The translations under genes were made by a program, and so were the position numbers. Source: Gnomoniopsis sp. IMI 355080 (taxonomy: Eukaryota; Ascomycota; Sordariomycetes; Diaporthales; Gnomoniaceae). From it: 64,000 nt of DNA. Shown one piece after another: positions 34,601-46,151 of this stretch; position 1 is the stretch's first letter; the number at the start of each line of letters is the position of its first letter. The DNA lies in assembly GCA_027946555.1 (NCBI GenBank), contig JAPEVC010000007.1, positions 248,001-312,000 on the forward strand. The letters run 5' to 3'. A model generated the notes under the pieces. The model had not been told where the DNA came from, ran no database searches, and was given only the letters and a program-made list of their open reading frames with translations.

Positions 34601-37600
34601 TGACTTTTACCAGGTGCTATATCCCAGGATTGCAATATACTTTGAACGTTTGGACGTTGAGGAGCTTAGCCCTCGAAGCTCGATCTCCTCGGTGAGCAAA
34701 GTGGCAGGATCGTCATGTAGCTCGGTCCACACAGGCTCGGAAGAACGATCCAACGTATATGATACACGGTTAGATAGCTTTGTTCGCCAATGTCCATTTG
34801 GCTTATTCCGCTTTAATAATGCGATCTGTCCGGGGAGTCTGCGATAAAGTTTCTGTCAACAGCCTGCTCAATATTTTTTTCCCAAAGCCCGCTGACAGAG
34901 TTTGGGTGGCGTACGGACGGACGGACCTGATCGCCGTTGAAACAGCCCAAGGACACATGCAGGCTTGGGATAATTTTGGTTGCTCTACGCTTATGCGGCC
35001 GCTCTGTACCAAGTCTTGAGCATTGGAATCAACGGCAGTTCAGTTGGAACACAAGCAGACATGAGGTCGCAGGTGTTGGGTTGGCTTTTGTGCATACTTA
35101 TAAGTACTACGATCTCGTCAGGTAGTATTAGGATGTGTTATGTAGTAGCAAATACTACCTAGGCCGGGGAAGACTTTGGACCGTTTGGGGGCCCTGGGGC
35201 CCTCATGGCCCGCCCGAAGATTGAACCTCAGGATCCAATTTTTCGGTTTCATGATGCCACGGGTTACATTGTTTTCGGTTTGCAACGGTCGACAAGTACA
35301 ACCCTCCCCCGGGAGAGCTTGTTTCTGAACCTTTTCTGGCGGCTGTCATCCAGTGGATCCGCTCTCCGAAAAGCTCGGCGCAGCAGATCGCGGACCCTAA
35401 TTGCAACGCTGCAAGATGACCGAAAGGGGAAGTACAGGGGGGTCATCCGTGTGAGACCATTGGCCAGAATGGTCAAAGTGGCACATGCAGGTCATGCAGG
35501 TTCGCGATCTGGCCCCGGATAGGAAATTGAGTGGAATCCATGCCCAGGATGCGTGCACGGGTGTTGCGTTCGAACTACTACCATAGTATGTACCGTTGTA
35601 TATCTGCCCTGTCAATAAACGCCCATTTTACAGTCGCTTTTTCTTGTGCCTTAATCTTTTTTGCGGGACAAGTTGCGAATGAATGCACCGGTACCGCGAC
35701 AAGCCACAGCGATCAATCAGACCATACGAAGTGATTGTAGCCGCCGTCCGTTGTTGAGATGAATACTCTCGTTTCTAGTTACCGTCACTTATGTAAGCAG
35801 ACCGTTCAAAACGCTGTCCAACGATGGTTTTTGCAGATCGATACGCTGACGGTACCGTATTTTTCCAATTGGCGCCACCACTAGGGGCATCATTAGCTCC
35901 CAAAGCTCCCACAAAATCGACCCACTTGAGAGAATAATATTCAGTACATGTGGAAATTTCTCACCCTTTTCGAGGTCTACACTAAGTAATTTGCACCGAG
36001 TGTGTTCAGTCAAGAGTCGGGCCAAGTCACCAAGAAGTAGCGTACGCTCAGCAGAGAGCAAAATCAGTACTCATTTGGGCCTAGTGTCCTCCGTCTGATC
36101 GATTATTCAGTGCAGCCCCACCCGCCCGCCACAGCGTTACATCCTCCACCGAAATAATCGTGGGCTTGCGAACCCTTCCTTGACGACACGCCCTGTTGTA
36201 GGCCGCTCGCAAGGTCCCACTTTGCGGTCCTCGCTCGCGAAGATCACATCACAAGCTAATAGCTCTCGCAACCATCTAGTTTCATAAATTCAGGTCTGAA
36301 TATCTAGTGTGCAAATTGTTCTACGGACTTTCTTTGGTAGTTGTGTGGGTTGCGGCCCATCTCAGGGTCAAAGTATCAGCTCCAGCCTGGCTACCCCCGG
36401 TAGATGTCTCGGCAAATGGTCCCAAAGTACAGAGGGAAACACGAGACGCCTTTGGATATGAACACGTCTGGTACTAATCGACTAGCGCCTTCGCTTTTGT
36501 TGATCATCCTGAAATCAAGGCGTCGACTTCTTGCTCGGCGCCTGCGCGCTGTCTTTGTTAGGGAATGCCTCTCAAGGGGCTAAATGATCGTGACTTCAAA
36601 CAGCTCTCGATCCGTCACGATCCACCTGTCAAACCTTGAAGACCGCTAGAGGTTAGTCTTGAGTACGGACCGTAGATCAGACTGCAGTCATCTTGTGAAA
36701 GCATCATACACAGCCTCTGGAGACTGACTTGTGAAATTGCGGTCTATTTCGGCCCCTTTGGTGTGGTGCACGGTCTTTTAGATGCAATGATTTGCCCAAA
36801 CGTCTACCTCAGGTGTGCCGCCCAGTACAGTTTACTCAGGCAAAGTGCAAGAGCAGTGAGGGGGCTCACATGCTCAGTCAACCATAGAGTCCTTGCAGTG
36901 GGCTCGAACAGCAATCTATGTATTGTCCAGAGGTTCGTGTCAGCGCACATTGCACACCTAACGACGTAAAGTATGGACGAACTTGCCATAGATCGGGTAT
37001 TCTGGCTCAACAGGGTGACCTCTGTTCATTAGCACCCGACCCCCCCCCCTTTCCCCCCTTTTTTTTCAAAAAGAAATTCAAAAAAGTGGACATGTGTATT
37101 GTGTGGGTGCCTACCAGAGAGGGACTTGCGAAAATACGCGGCGTTCTGCCAGAGTTTCCTTTCAGAGGGGAAATCACAGACTCTAACAACATTGGAAACA
37201 TGTAGGTATCATGGCGTTTACTATCAATATGTTAATTAATTCATCGTACTAATATACTTTTCAGAATTATATGAATATAAGCACCGTTCGTATCCATCTT
37301 GGTAGCATTTTTGCCGCTGTGCCTTGGGAGACTGCGAATTCTCGTGGCTTCGCTTGCGGTCGGCTTCACCTCACTCCACGACGGCGACGACAGTTGCGGC
37401 CCCCAAAAAGCATCAAATTTTTGCTAGAAGTTCCTTGAGGTTAGATCTGCTACTTCAATGTTTTTTCCAAATTGAAAACACAGGCACGCAGCCCATGCAC
37501 GAAGTCCATGGGCATGAACCAGTCATTCTCGTCACGACACGACCCCGATCCATGGATGGGATGTCGTGAAACTTGGGCAGGCATTCATTCCAGCTCTTAT

Positions 37601-39035
37601 TAACGCAATAATAGCGTTGAAGCTTCCAGAAACCCGGTACATGACTGAGCGGGCTCAAGTCTGAATCTAAAGTCAAAGCATCGTCGCAACGTCGACACCG
37701 GGCAATAACGTCGACTAAAGGGAGCAAGGACCCTCCCTCATGTCTTGCGTCAGCCCCGGCTCCCAAGATATGCGGAGCTGTGTTCCAGGGCCAGAGAACG
37801 GGCGTAGGGCTCCCAGGTCCTCACTATTCTCAGCCCACAAGAGCACAGAGCGCAGCGGAACGGCCTCATCTCGGTCAACTAGGTACAACGGCGCTCAAGC
37901 AAGGCTCCGGGTTGAATGTGGGTGGCCCTGTGTAGGAATATCTGGAGCAGAGCCAAGGAGAACAAGTTGCAATACGAGACTTTCGGCTTCGTGTCGACTG
38001 CGAAGCTCTTCGTAAGAGTTGCAATACCAGAGGTCAACACCTTAAATGGTGTAAGCCTATGTTCTCTCTCGGGGGGGGGGGGGATCATTGAGTCCAAACA
38101 AAAAGTTTTCGTGTTCAGAGTTGGAAGCTGGTTTTCATTGTCCTGTCGGTACCAGTAATCAACTCGGCCCTAGTTCCAGGAGGAGGGATATGCGTATGTA
38201 TTGCCAAGGTGGTTCATCATCGCGATTCCAATTTGATCACAATGATAGTCTAGGCACTTCGCATTGTCCATTGGGAACCAGGGAGAGGATGAAGAAATGA
38301 CACAAATCCGTGTGCAATCTATTAGAATCTAAATAGGCTTACGTTTATTGAAGCTCCGTTTTGCCAGGCATACAACAATCGAGGATTCTCTTCCACTACC
38401 TTCGTGCCCTCGTGCCCTCAGTTCCCTCCTCTATTTACACGGTATATATGTTGAAATGCGATGGGGTTGTGCAAATCATTCGCCAGCTCAACAATCGTAT
38501 TCACCAAGATTAAACTCTTTGGCATTTTAGTATCGCATTTTCAGCTTTGCACAGAACATCAGATAGATCATGCCGGACACAGTCCGTGCGAAAACATACA
38601 CCACGGTCTCCTTTGATTAGCTTGGTCCTCTCATTATTTCTACTAAAGACCTGACATGCGACTGACACCCCTCACTTCTGCCGCTAATGCCACTCGAAAA
38701 CGTCCGATTCATGACAGCTATTAGCCCCGTCGAACGGCGCCCTCTAGCGCCAGCTGTCAATGTGTCAAAGTTTGTCGGCACGAATGAACGACCGCAAAAA
38801 AGTACCAAACCCGCTCCAACATCCCATCGCTTCGTTCTTAAAAAAAAGCGTAAGTCGATCTCCTGAGCAGTGCCGACTGTACAGTCCAAATATTGCAAGG
38901 CTGCAGCCCCCCCCCAAGGCAACCGTTGGGTATCATTTAATGTGCTATAATGTGATGAGGTTAGCTTCGCCGCTCTTTTCCTAAAGCATTTCCCTTCATT
39001 TTCCAGCCTCCTTCGATCAGCTGCTATTTGGCTCT
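28607..39035. other. Gene desert 2: 10.4 kb without a recognisable gene, downstream of the Myb gene
   Basis: No open frame exceeds 156 codons (31886-32356), and none shows a family motif. It is not AT-rich overall. It contains G/C runs of 9 to 13 bases at 30016, 33537, 34131, 37040, 38071 and 38907, and T/A-rich patches such as 31370-31390 and 32360-32400. A B-box-like GGGTTCGACTCC at 29266 has no matching tRNA around it. It lies between the 3' end of the Myb gene and the 3' end of the coiled-coil gene at 39036, so it contains no required promoter of a protein gene, which makes its length harder to explain than desert 1. Confidence 0.55.
38071..38083. repeat. G homopolymer, 13 bases
   Basis: The longest G/C run in the window, preceded by TCTCTCTC, in gene desert 2. 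Confidence 0.9.
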
Positions 39036-41253
39036 TTAGGCCTTGTCATCATCGTTATCCTCTTCCCAAGTCGATGCGGTCATTCGGCCGGCAAGATCGC
39101 AGGCCTTCACTTTGATGGCGTCCTTCTTATTGGGAGGGGCCTTCTTGACCGCGATCATGTTGGGCGCATCTTTCTTGGCAGCATCCTGCTGAAAGGGAAG
39201 CAATCCGGCGGCGGCCTGAGCTTCGAAACCAGGGGGACAGCGAGGTGCAGGTTTGGGCCCCTCGACCCGGGGGGCGTTTGGGTCGTGGACTATCCTGGCT
39301 GCCACAATTGGAGCGACCGGTTGGCGACAGGAGCGATCATCCATGACTGTGCGCAGTTCCTGGTTGGTCAGGTATGCGACTTCTCTGATATGGGCATTCA
39401 AAACAGTCCGCTCGCGTCGATACTTGTACTTAGTAGCCTCATCTGGGAAAGGATCAGCACCGCTTTGAACTTTCCGCGCAGGTCTATTTCGCGGGCAATC
39501 AGGCCCTGGTGACTGGCCGACATGATCGATGCAGTTGTGGGCCATAGCCAACAAGGTCGATGAACGACAGCTGCTCTGAGAGCTCTGAGAACTAGTGGTC
39601 GCTTTCGAGTCGTGCTCCTTGAAGCTGACAGGCATTTTGTGATTTTTGACGTTGTTTCCCTTGTATTCGATCGCCGCCAGCGTAGTCTCATGAATTACAG
39701 GCTTGTCGGCACAAGCATCGAATGAAAACTCGCGCACTTGCGGTGGAGGCACGAAAGATGGGCCGTAGCTACTGTCATCGTCCTCGATAGCTTCTTCTGG
39801 TAGGCCACCATTGGTTCTCATGAGTTCTTGGATAGTCGCCAAGGCGTTGAACTTTGTTGGTGCCGGGACGGCGTTGGCGCCTGAAGACGGCTTGATGGGC
39901 TCAGGGCGAGGCGGCGTTGTGTGAGGTGTGACATGATCCTGGATGGCTCTTGCAGCGAGGACACCCTGGGTGATCAGCGAGCTGGAAGCAGAGCTCACAA
40001 CACCGCTAGAAGATGTAGATGAATCAAACTTCTGGGGCGACGTTTGTCTCGAGCTATGATCACTTGCAAGGCGGGGTCTACCATTGTCGTCGAAGAATTG
40101 TTGGGCAGCTGACATTCTCTCTAGGAGGTCAACATTGCGCTTGTTCGAGAGCTTGACGTCAGGTCGCCATAGCTCGCTCATGAACGCATCTGAGTTATGA
40201 TCGAGCACGACCTCACGGTCTGGTAGTGACATTAATTGTTAGGGCTATACATGGAGATTTATCGAGGTAGTCTGCGCAGATTGAACATACCGGTGTCTTG
40301 GGTCATTGGGAGGACGGCGAAGTTACGCATCTCACCCTCCATGACAACTTGCTGAGCCTTGTCAAGTCCCAGATTTGCAGCTATGTACGCGTGTCAGTTC
40401 GGAAGATTCGAGATGGTATAATCGGTCTGAGAGATGTTGAGGACTTGCCTTCGCTCTTGCTCAGGCGGTTCAGCTTGGCCTGGAAGTCTTTCGCGTCGTC
40501 GCGATTGTACAAGCTGCCAGCTCGAGCGAGTACGACTGACGAAACGCCAGCATGCTCAGCTATGATCTGTTCAAGACGTCTGACCTCGGATTTGAAAGCG
40601 GCCTCGCGTTGTGTCCATTCGTCTGCCGTGGCAGCGAACTCCTGGGCCTCCTTCTTTTGAGTATCCTTCAATTCCTCAAACTTGGCCTCTAGAGTGCTGT
40701 GCTTGCTCAAACGAATCCTAAACTCCTCGATCATACCAACAACAAAGCTATTGAGATGGCGCGGGATAGGTTGAGAGACGCCGTTTGACATGATGGCCGA
40801 GGATACAGTGTCCATCATTTGCGTGAGGTTGGGATTGTGCCATGTCTGATCGGACTCCTTGTAGATGAAGTCATTGTCGGCGTTGGAGTTGGTGCGCCAG
40901 AAGCCAGTCGTTGGGTCGTGGGGGGCTTCGTGATAGGACATCCTACGCGATGACATGGAATCGCTTCGCTCCATGACCTGCTCGGGGAGGGGGATGATCA
41001 CGGCCGAGGTGAAGTTAGCCTTCGCTGCGTTACTCAGGCCGATATAGCTGGAGATTCGAGACAAACGCGCTGTCTTCTGAGCTGGCTGTTGGATTGGGAT
41101 CTGGGTCAGGGAGCGCTGCAGAGAGCGCTCGGCAGTTGGCGTAGTGAACGCGCCCACGTCAGATTGGGTTGAGATCAAGACGGGGGTGGGTGCGAGCGCA
41201 ACCTGGGGGATACGGGCTCGAGGGCCAAAACCAAGCCAGCTGCGGCCTTCCAT
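39036..41253 (-). CDS. Conserved-looking hypothetical coiled-coil protein, three exons
   Basis: Exons on the minus strand: 41253-40449, 40380-40291 and 40219-39036, giving 692 aa. The family is not recognised. The N-terminus is basic and Ser-rich (MEGRSWLGFGPRARIPQ), a coiled coil follows at about 175-235 (KFEELKDTQKKEAQEF), and the second exon encodes NLGLDKAQQVVMEGEMRNFA. The remainder is mostly disordered and Ser/Pro-rich, ending with an acidic tail (STWEEDNDDDKA). Intron 1 (40381-40448) has a GC donor in strong context (GAAG/GCAAGT) and an AG acceptor; removing it joins SKSE to AANLGLDK. Without it, the frame runs to a stop at 40381. Intron 2 (40220-40290) is GT-AG. Likely a cytoplasmic or nuclear scaffold, but function is unknown. 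Confidence 0.75.
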
Positions 41254-41749
41254 TCTGAAGTGTGGTAGGTGCGGGAAGAAAAACGGGTGATCTGATGGGA
41301 AAATTCGAAGCGCAAAAGCGCATCTGTGAGACGGTATCGTGAAGGGGGTATTGCTGAACGAAGAAGTCGCGGAGGCTTAACAGGGCTTTCAAAGTGAAGA
41401 AATAAGCTGTCGAACTTTGCCTCTTCGTGGGATTTGTCAGAAGCGCAGCGCGATCTAAAAGGTGGGAAGGTGTTGTCGCGAGAAGCTGTTCGCAAACGTA
41501 ACGATAACTCGAATGAGCGGTACGAAGCTTGGTGGGAAGTGACTTGACGTCGACCTCGAGGTATTCTCGATTTAGGCGGGCGGCAGTGGTATCAAGAAAC
41601 AGCGCGACGCTGGAATAAAAGTGAATAAGCTGGGTCAGTGAAAAGGTAGGTGTCGTGGTGGTTGCGTGGGTGTAGTCTGGGTTTCCGAAAGAATGCTGAA
41701 CAGATGAGAACAACGATTCCAGTACACTCGGAACGACCAAATTGGGCAT
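41159..41749 (-). CDS. Hypothetical ORF upstream of and overlapping the coiled-coil gene
   Basis: Opens at ATG 41749 with MPNLVVPSVLESLFSSVQHS and reads for about 140 residues with good amphipathic helix patterns (LTQLIHFYSSVALFLDTT; AYFFTLKALLSLRDFFVQQY) and fungal-like codon choice. After about 41320 the frame becomes Pro-rich and looks non-coding, and it overlaps the start of the 692-aa gene out of frame. So the true 3' end is probably altered by an intron I could not place. It may be a separate small gene or an upstream part of the 692-aa gene. Family not recognised. Confidence 0.35.
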   Translation of the reverse strand: MPNLVVPSVLESLFSSVQHSFGNPDYTHATTTTPTFSLTQLIHFYSSVALFLDTTAARLNREYLEVDVKSLPTKLRTAHSSYRYVCEQLLATTPSHLLDRAALLTNPTKRQSSTAYFFTLKALLSLRDFFVQQYPLHDTVSQMRFCASNFPIRSPVFLPAPTTLQNGRPQLAWFWPSSPYPPGCARTHPRLDLNPI

Positions 41750-41756
41750 CAAAAAT

Positions 41757-42281
41757 TTAGAAAGGTAAAGGCCCTTGGTATTGGGGTCGCGCGAACAAAG
41801 TCAAGGGCCGCAGGCGTTGAGCGTGGTCGTCGACCAGATCGCAAATAAGCTTCTTAAGAGATGAGAAAAGACTACCACTGGCTACTGGCGCCAGAACAAT
41901 CGCAAGCTCTATTGACAATGGAGGAATGAAAAGACGCGGTCCTTGGGCTCTGAAAAGTCCGAAAAAAGTCAGGGACTCGAGGGCGACTGATGTTTGTTCT
42001 CCGTCGATGTTTTGCACAAAGCGTTCAGGCGACCACGGAGAGGTGTGTAGGACGGCACCCCGCTGAAATGCGCGATGCGCGATGCCGTCGCCGTCGCCGT
42101 CACCTGAAGCGTATCTGAAGAGAGAGGGAATGTCTGCCTTTTTGGCGACGTCTGTGTGGAGGAACGAGGACTGTCGGTCACTTGCTCTGGGTCGCGCCTT
42201 CCTAGCAACGCACCTTCCCAAGTTAATTGTCGTCTGGCGGACACTTCTCTCCGGCATCTCATCGTAGGCAACGAAGTACAT
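41757..42281 (-). CDS. Hypothetical 174-codon ORF, uncertain
   Basis: ATG at 42281, stop at 41757. It begins MYFVAYDEMPERSVRQ and includes a hydrophobic stretch PPLSIELAIVLAPVASGSLF. No known domain. It abuts the hypothetical ORF starting at 41749 with only 7 bp between them, and no acceptor with a normal CAG/TAG lies at the junction to fuse the two. It could be an orphan gene, a leader ORF or chance. Confidence 0.22.
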   Translation of the reverse strand: MYFVAYDEMPERSVRQTTINLGRCVARKARPRASDRQSSFLHTDVAKKADIPSLFRYASGDGDGDGIAHRAFQRGAVLHTSPWSPERFVQNIDGEQTSVALESLTFFGLFRAQGPRLFIPPLSIELAIVLAPVASGSLFSSLKKLICDLVDDHAQRLRPLTLFARPQYQGPLPF

Positions 42282-43032
42282 GGCATATTACATGTACAAG
42301 TCTTATTCATTCTACACATGCACTGTCAACACGAATACTTCACATGGTGGGTTTGTGTCAAGATGGCCAGGTATTGGACAGAGAGAACCTCACATACAAA
42401 CCGGCTCGTCATCCATCGCTCACCATGGTGAACCACCAGCGTGAATTCAATTGCATTCAATTTGAGTCTGTGGATGATGTCTCCAATCCTCGCTTGCTCT
42501 TTGAATCCTAGCATTTGACGGCGCAATGCACGTTCAACCATTATGTAACCCTTCCTGGTGGAGTTCGATAAGAGATGCAGGGCGACCATGACAGCTTGGA
42601 AAGGGTTTCTTCTGCAGCAATGGGTCCACCTAACGAAGCAAGTCAATACCAATAGGCACTTGATAACAAAATGAAGCTAGAGGTCTCACCTTTTCTGACT
42701 TCTTCGATTCTCCTGACTCCTCGCCGCTCCACTCAAACCTTCAGTCACTGCGACAATAAGTGGCTGTGCTGTGGATATCGTCTCTAGACTGCCAAACCTT
42801 TGCAGCACAGGATATAATCGTGTCCAGCAAGCCAATCTGACCTCCATTTGTGTCCAACTCTGTCTCGAATAGACATAGCCATCGACTAGGCAGTCATGTC
42901 ACGTAGCTGCCTTGAAGACACGCATGAATGGGAAAGCAAGGTGATGCCAATCATGCGACGACTAGGAAGGGCAACCGTTGATACCGTCTAGACAGCCGGG
43001 TCGATGCTGCTAAATGCCCATTATCCGCAAAC
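42282..43032. other. Intergenic region downstream of the NCBP3-like gene
   Basis: About 750 bp with no recognised gene. It should contain the 3' end of the NCBP3-like transcript and the promoter for the minus-strand ORFs to its left. Confidence 0.5.
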
Positions 43033-44637
43033 TCAGTCAAACAAATCGCCCGCCCTTCTCCGGTTGCGACTGCGTCCGTCGAAATTATCTGCGAACAGCT
43101 CTTTGCCAGCGTTGCTGCTGCTGGTAGGGCCTTCATCGTTGAATTTGTTGGGGAATAGCTCCTTCACCGACTTTGCCGTGCCCTTGATCGTCAACATACC
43201 ACCGTGGTCGGGTACTTGCCGTGCCAAGCCGCGAACCGAGATAGCATTGTTCTTGCTGCCGTCTGCTATTGAGTAACTCATTAACATGGTGCTGTCGTTG
43301 CAGGAAATCTGTCCTTGAAAGAAAAAGGGGCGTGAAGGGACGGGAGTCGAAGGAGAAGAAAAAGTTGTCGACCCGTCAGACTCGACGGTGCCGTCATAAG
43401 AAAGGCCTGACATACCCTCGCTTAGCACGTTGACCTGGTCCATCATTGCGCCGCCTCCTCCACCGGCGGACTTGACTGGGAACAGCTCTTTCTTGCTGGT
43501 TGTGGGGAATAGCTCTCTGGGACCGCTATCGATCCTGGTGCTCTTAGTGGTGAGGCGCTCCTTGATCGATCGCGCCTTGTCTCGGTTGTTCCGCACAGCT
43601 TCCCTGTCCTTGGCCAGGTCGTCCTCGATCGCGTCGCGGTCGTATCGCTCACTTGACAGAGGTGAGGCTGAGCGTTTGCGCGCGTACGAGCCTCTCTCAG
43701 AGCGCAGACTATCTCTTGGTCGGCTGTTGGGGAAAAGCTCCTTGCCTTGATTGGCGGGCTTGTAGCGGTCCTGGTCCGATCTATCAGACGGTGTAGGCGA
43801 GTTGCGCCCTCGTCCGCGGTCGCGGGCCTGTCTACTTCTGGGTCTTGGAGAGAGTGTAGCACGCTTGGACAGCGCTGCAGGGTCGTCATCATAGAGGTTG
43901 ACGTCGAAGGACTCGGGTATCTCCTCACCGCGATCGTCGTACCGGTCGTCGTACCGGCCCCTGCCGCTCCGCCTGTATGATCCTCGGTCATCGCGCTCCC
44001 GGTAGCGCCTATTCCTGCCCTCGCGTCTGCGCCGTCCCTCGTCCGTCTCGGGATCCCACTCGGGGTTGAGTAGGTAGAAGCGACTTTTCTGCGCTGCGCC
44101 GCGCTCCTTCTTGTCGCTCTCAACTGCGAAGCGCACCTGCAGCGCGATTTGGGGCTGGTCGTTGACCGGCTTGGCGGGCAAAACCTCACCGACTGGGAGC
44201 TGCGTGGCGTCGGCAATATCGACGGCTGATAGCAGCAAGAGAGCCTCCTGCGCAGCAGTCTCAGAGCTAAAGACCAGGTTGGCGGAGCTGTCGTTTACCC
44301 ACTCGATGCGGTCGGCGCCCTTGCCGCCGACGTGTGACGAGACGTATGCCTTAAGTTTGTCTTGATCGAGAAGGTCGAGCCCGCGGATGTGGACTTTATT
44401 GGGTACGAGGCGCTGTGATTCGTTGGTCGAGTCGCCGTTTGCCGTCTCTTCAATTTCACCATCCTCCTGTGATGTTGGCGGTCAGTATCGCTGCGCCCTC
44501 TGTCGCGGGCTTCCTTCTGCGTATGGACAAACCTGTAGGTCGTCGCCAACCAAAATCTCTGCAACCTGGTGCTCGTCCTCCATGGGGACGTCAGCAGCGT
44601 CGCCCATTTCGATGTCGAAATCGAATTGGTCGTCCAT
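43033..44637 (-). CDS. Nuclear cap-binding protein subunit 3-like protein (NCBP3 / DUF2414)
   Basis: Two exons, 44637-44533 and 44466-43033, giving 512 aa. The acidic N-terminus starts MDDQFDFDIEMGDAADVP, followed by an RRM-like segment (PNKVHIRGLDLLDQDKLKAY through IEWVNDSSANLVF, about 58-100). The family motif SRFYLLNPEWDPET is at about 162-175, then an Arg/Asp-rich disordered region. NCBP3 proteins bind mRNA caps and connect to export and exon-junction factors in the nucleus. The C-terminal half repeats a short motif: ELFP about four times (near 279, 354, 363 and 472), then ELFA near 492 and a terminal DLFD. These look like repeated linear peptide ligands. Intron 44467-44532 is 66 bp. The domain call is good; the precise role in fungi is inferred. 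Confidence 0.82.
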
Positions 44638-46151
44638 TTTGTCCTAGAGGCCTTGCACCAGCTGATCTGAGAGATGGCGATTGTGGGGTAATAGAGTCGG
44701 GCACGCTGTCGACAGTCGTGTAGAGGGCGTATTCCTCGACGGGGACAAGCAAGCAAATGACGTTGTCGCTTCTTTTCGGGGGGCGGGGGCTCAGGGACGG
44801 TAAGTATGCTGGCGGATTGAAGGGACGTGTTGCTGGCTGAGCCGCCGAGATGTAGCGAAGTACGGGATAAGCCTCATAAAGCTCAGGGGTCCTTATCGAT
44901 AAGATAAGCCTGCTTCCTTCGCAGTGTGCAGGGATTGCCTTGTCTTTTACCAATATCGGACAGTAGGACCACTACTAGGTACATAGGTACCTCCTTAGGT
45001 GGTCCGGACAAGATGTCTTGTTCACTTGGTGATTGATTCGTATATCTATTTTATTGATTTTGGGAAGCAAGGAAGCTGGCAGCTGACTGCCTGAGCTGTA
45101 TCCTTCTCAAAAACCATGGCACAGCTGGTGTATACCTACCTAGGTAGGTATTATCACCTGAGTAGTATTCAGCTCACTTGTGTAGAGGCAATTCGAGGGG
45201 GACAATCTACTCTTGAGCTTGGATAACCTATATCTGGCAATAATGTGTACTCGAATTCTGATCGATGTGTAATTTCTGCAAGAGACACGAATTGGTTACT
45301 TTGGAATCCCAATGTACCTGGTAAGGAGGCAAAACCCTCAGATATTGTCATACCTGAGACACCACAGCCCGGCGTGCCACAAGATCTTACATGCCTCGAT
45401 TGTCGCACCGTACGAGCACAAGAATACTCCTGCACACATGTGTGACCTCAGATTTTAGACCACAAGCAAGCTGATCGCCTACTGCAGTCTTGAAAGTTTG
45501 ATGCTACATGACTGGCATCTAGCAAGGCGGTGAGGGAGGTTCACCGGTGTGGACTTGTGTTCGATACTAGGGAGGTTCTCTTGGGCATGTGACGGGCTGA
45601 AACTGCAGGCGCGTCAACGCTTGCAGAAATACGAATTCAACAGGTCTTCCTCTGGGGAGCTGTATGCCCGCTCAGCATCTTGCCTATTACAGTACTATCT
45701 CCCTTTTACTGCCTCCCTAAGTAACCTTCCGGGGTATCCATCATCAACACAGCACTGTGTCGGTCCTCTCTACAGAGCCAACATAAATCATCGAGCCCAG
45801 AAATAGCGTTACACTCCAATCTGGCCCTAGCAGAAGCAAAGATTCAGCAACCGACTTTCAGGCAGGTGATGTTCTGCCACCACAATTTTCAAGAGATTTC
45901 CATCCAACGCCCAAAACAATTCTCTATAAAAGAAGACCCATCTAAAGGAAACAACAACTCTGAACCTGCAATCTCATCTCTGGGATAAGGATCAGAAGTG
46001 TAAGAGCCTGGTATCTCGGTCAGACAATCGCAAGCCACAATTCCCTTCCCGTTAAAGAAGACACATATAAGAAGACAGACGAGGAACCCTAAGCAGGTTT
46101 GAAAATGCCAATGTCAAAGGCGTCGATGAAGACGACCAACCTCCCATCGTA
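44638..46151. other. Intergenic region, 1.5 kb
   Basis: Upstream of the NCBP3-like gene and downstream of the gene at 46152. It includes a perfect TACCTAGGTA at 45137-45146 inside a longer ACCTA-rich stretch, and a CTATAAAAG TATA-like element near 45924 on the plus strand with no plus-strand gene following. That could mark an unannotated or antisense transcript. No protein gene recognised. Confidence 0.45.

Noticed and set aside
43443..44216. 257-codon Arg-rich ORF on the minus strand
   Set aside because: Alternate frame of the Arg/Asp-rich part of the NCBP3-like gene, which has the family motifs in the other frame.
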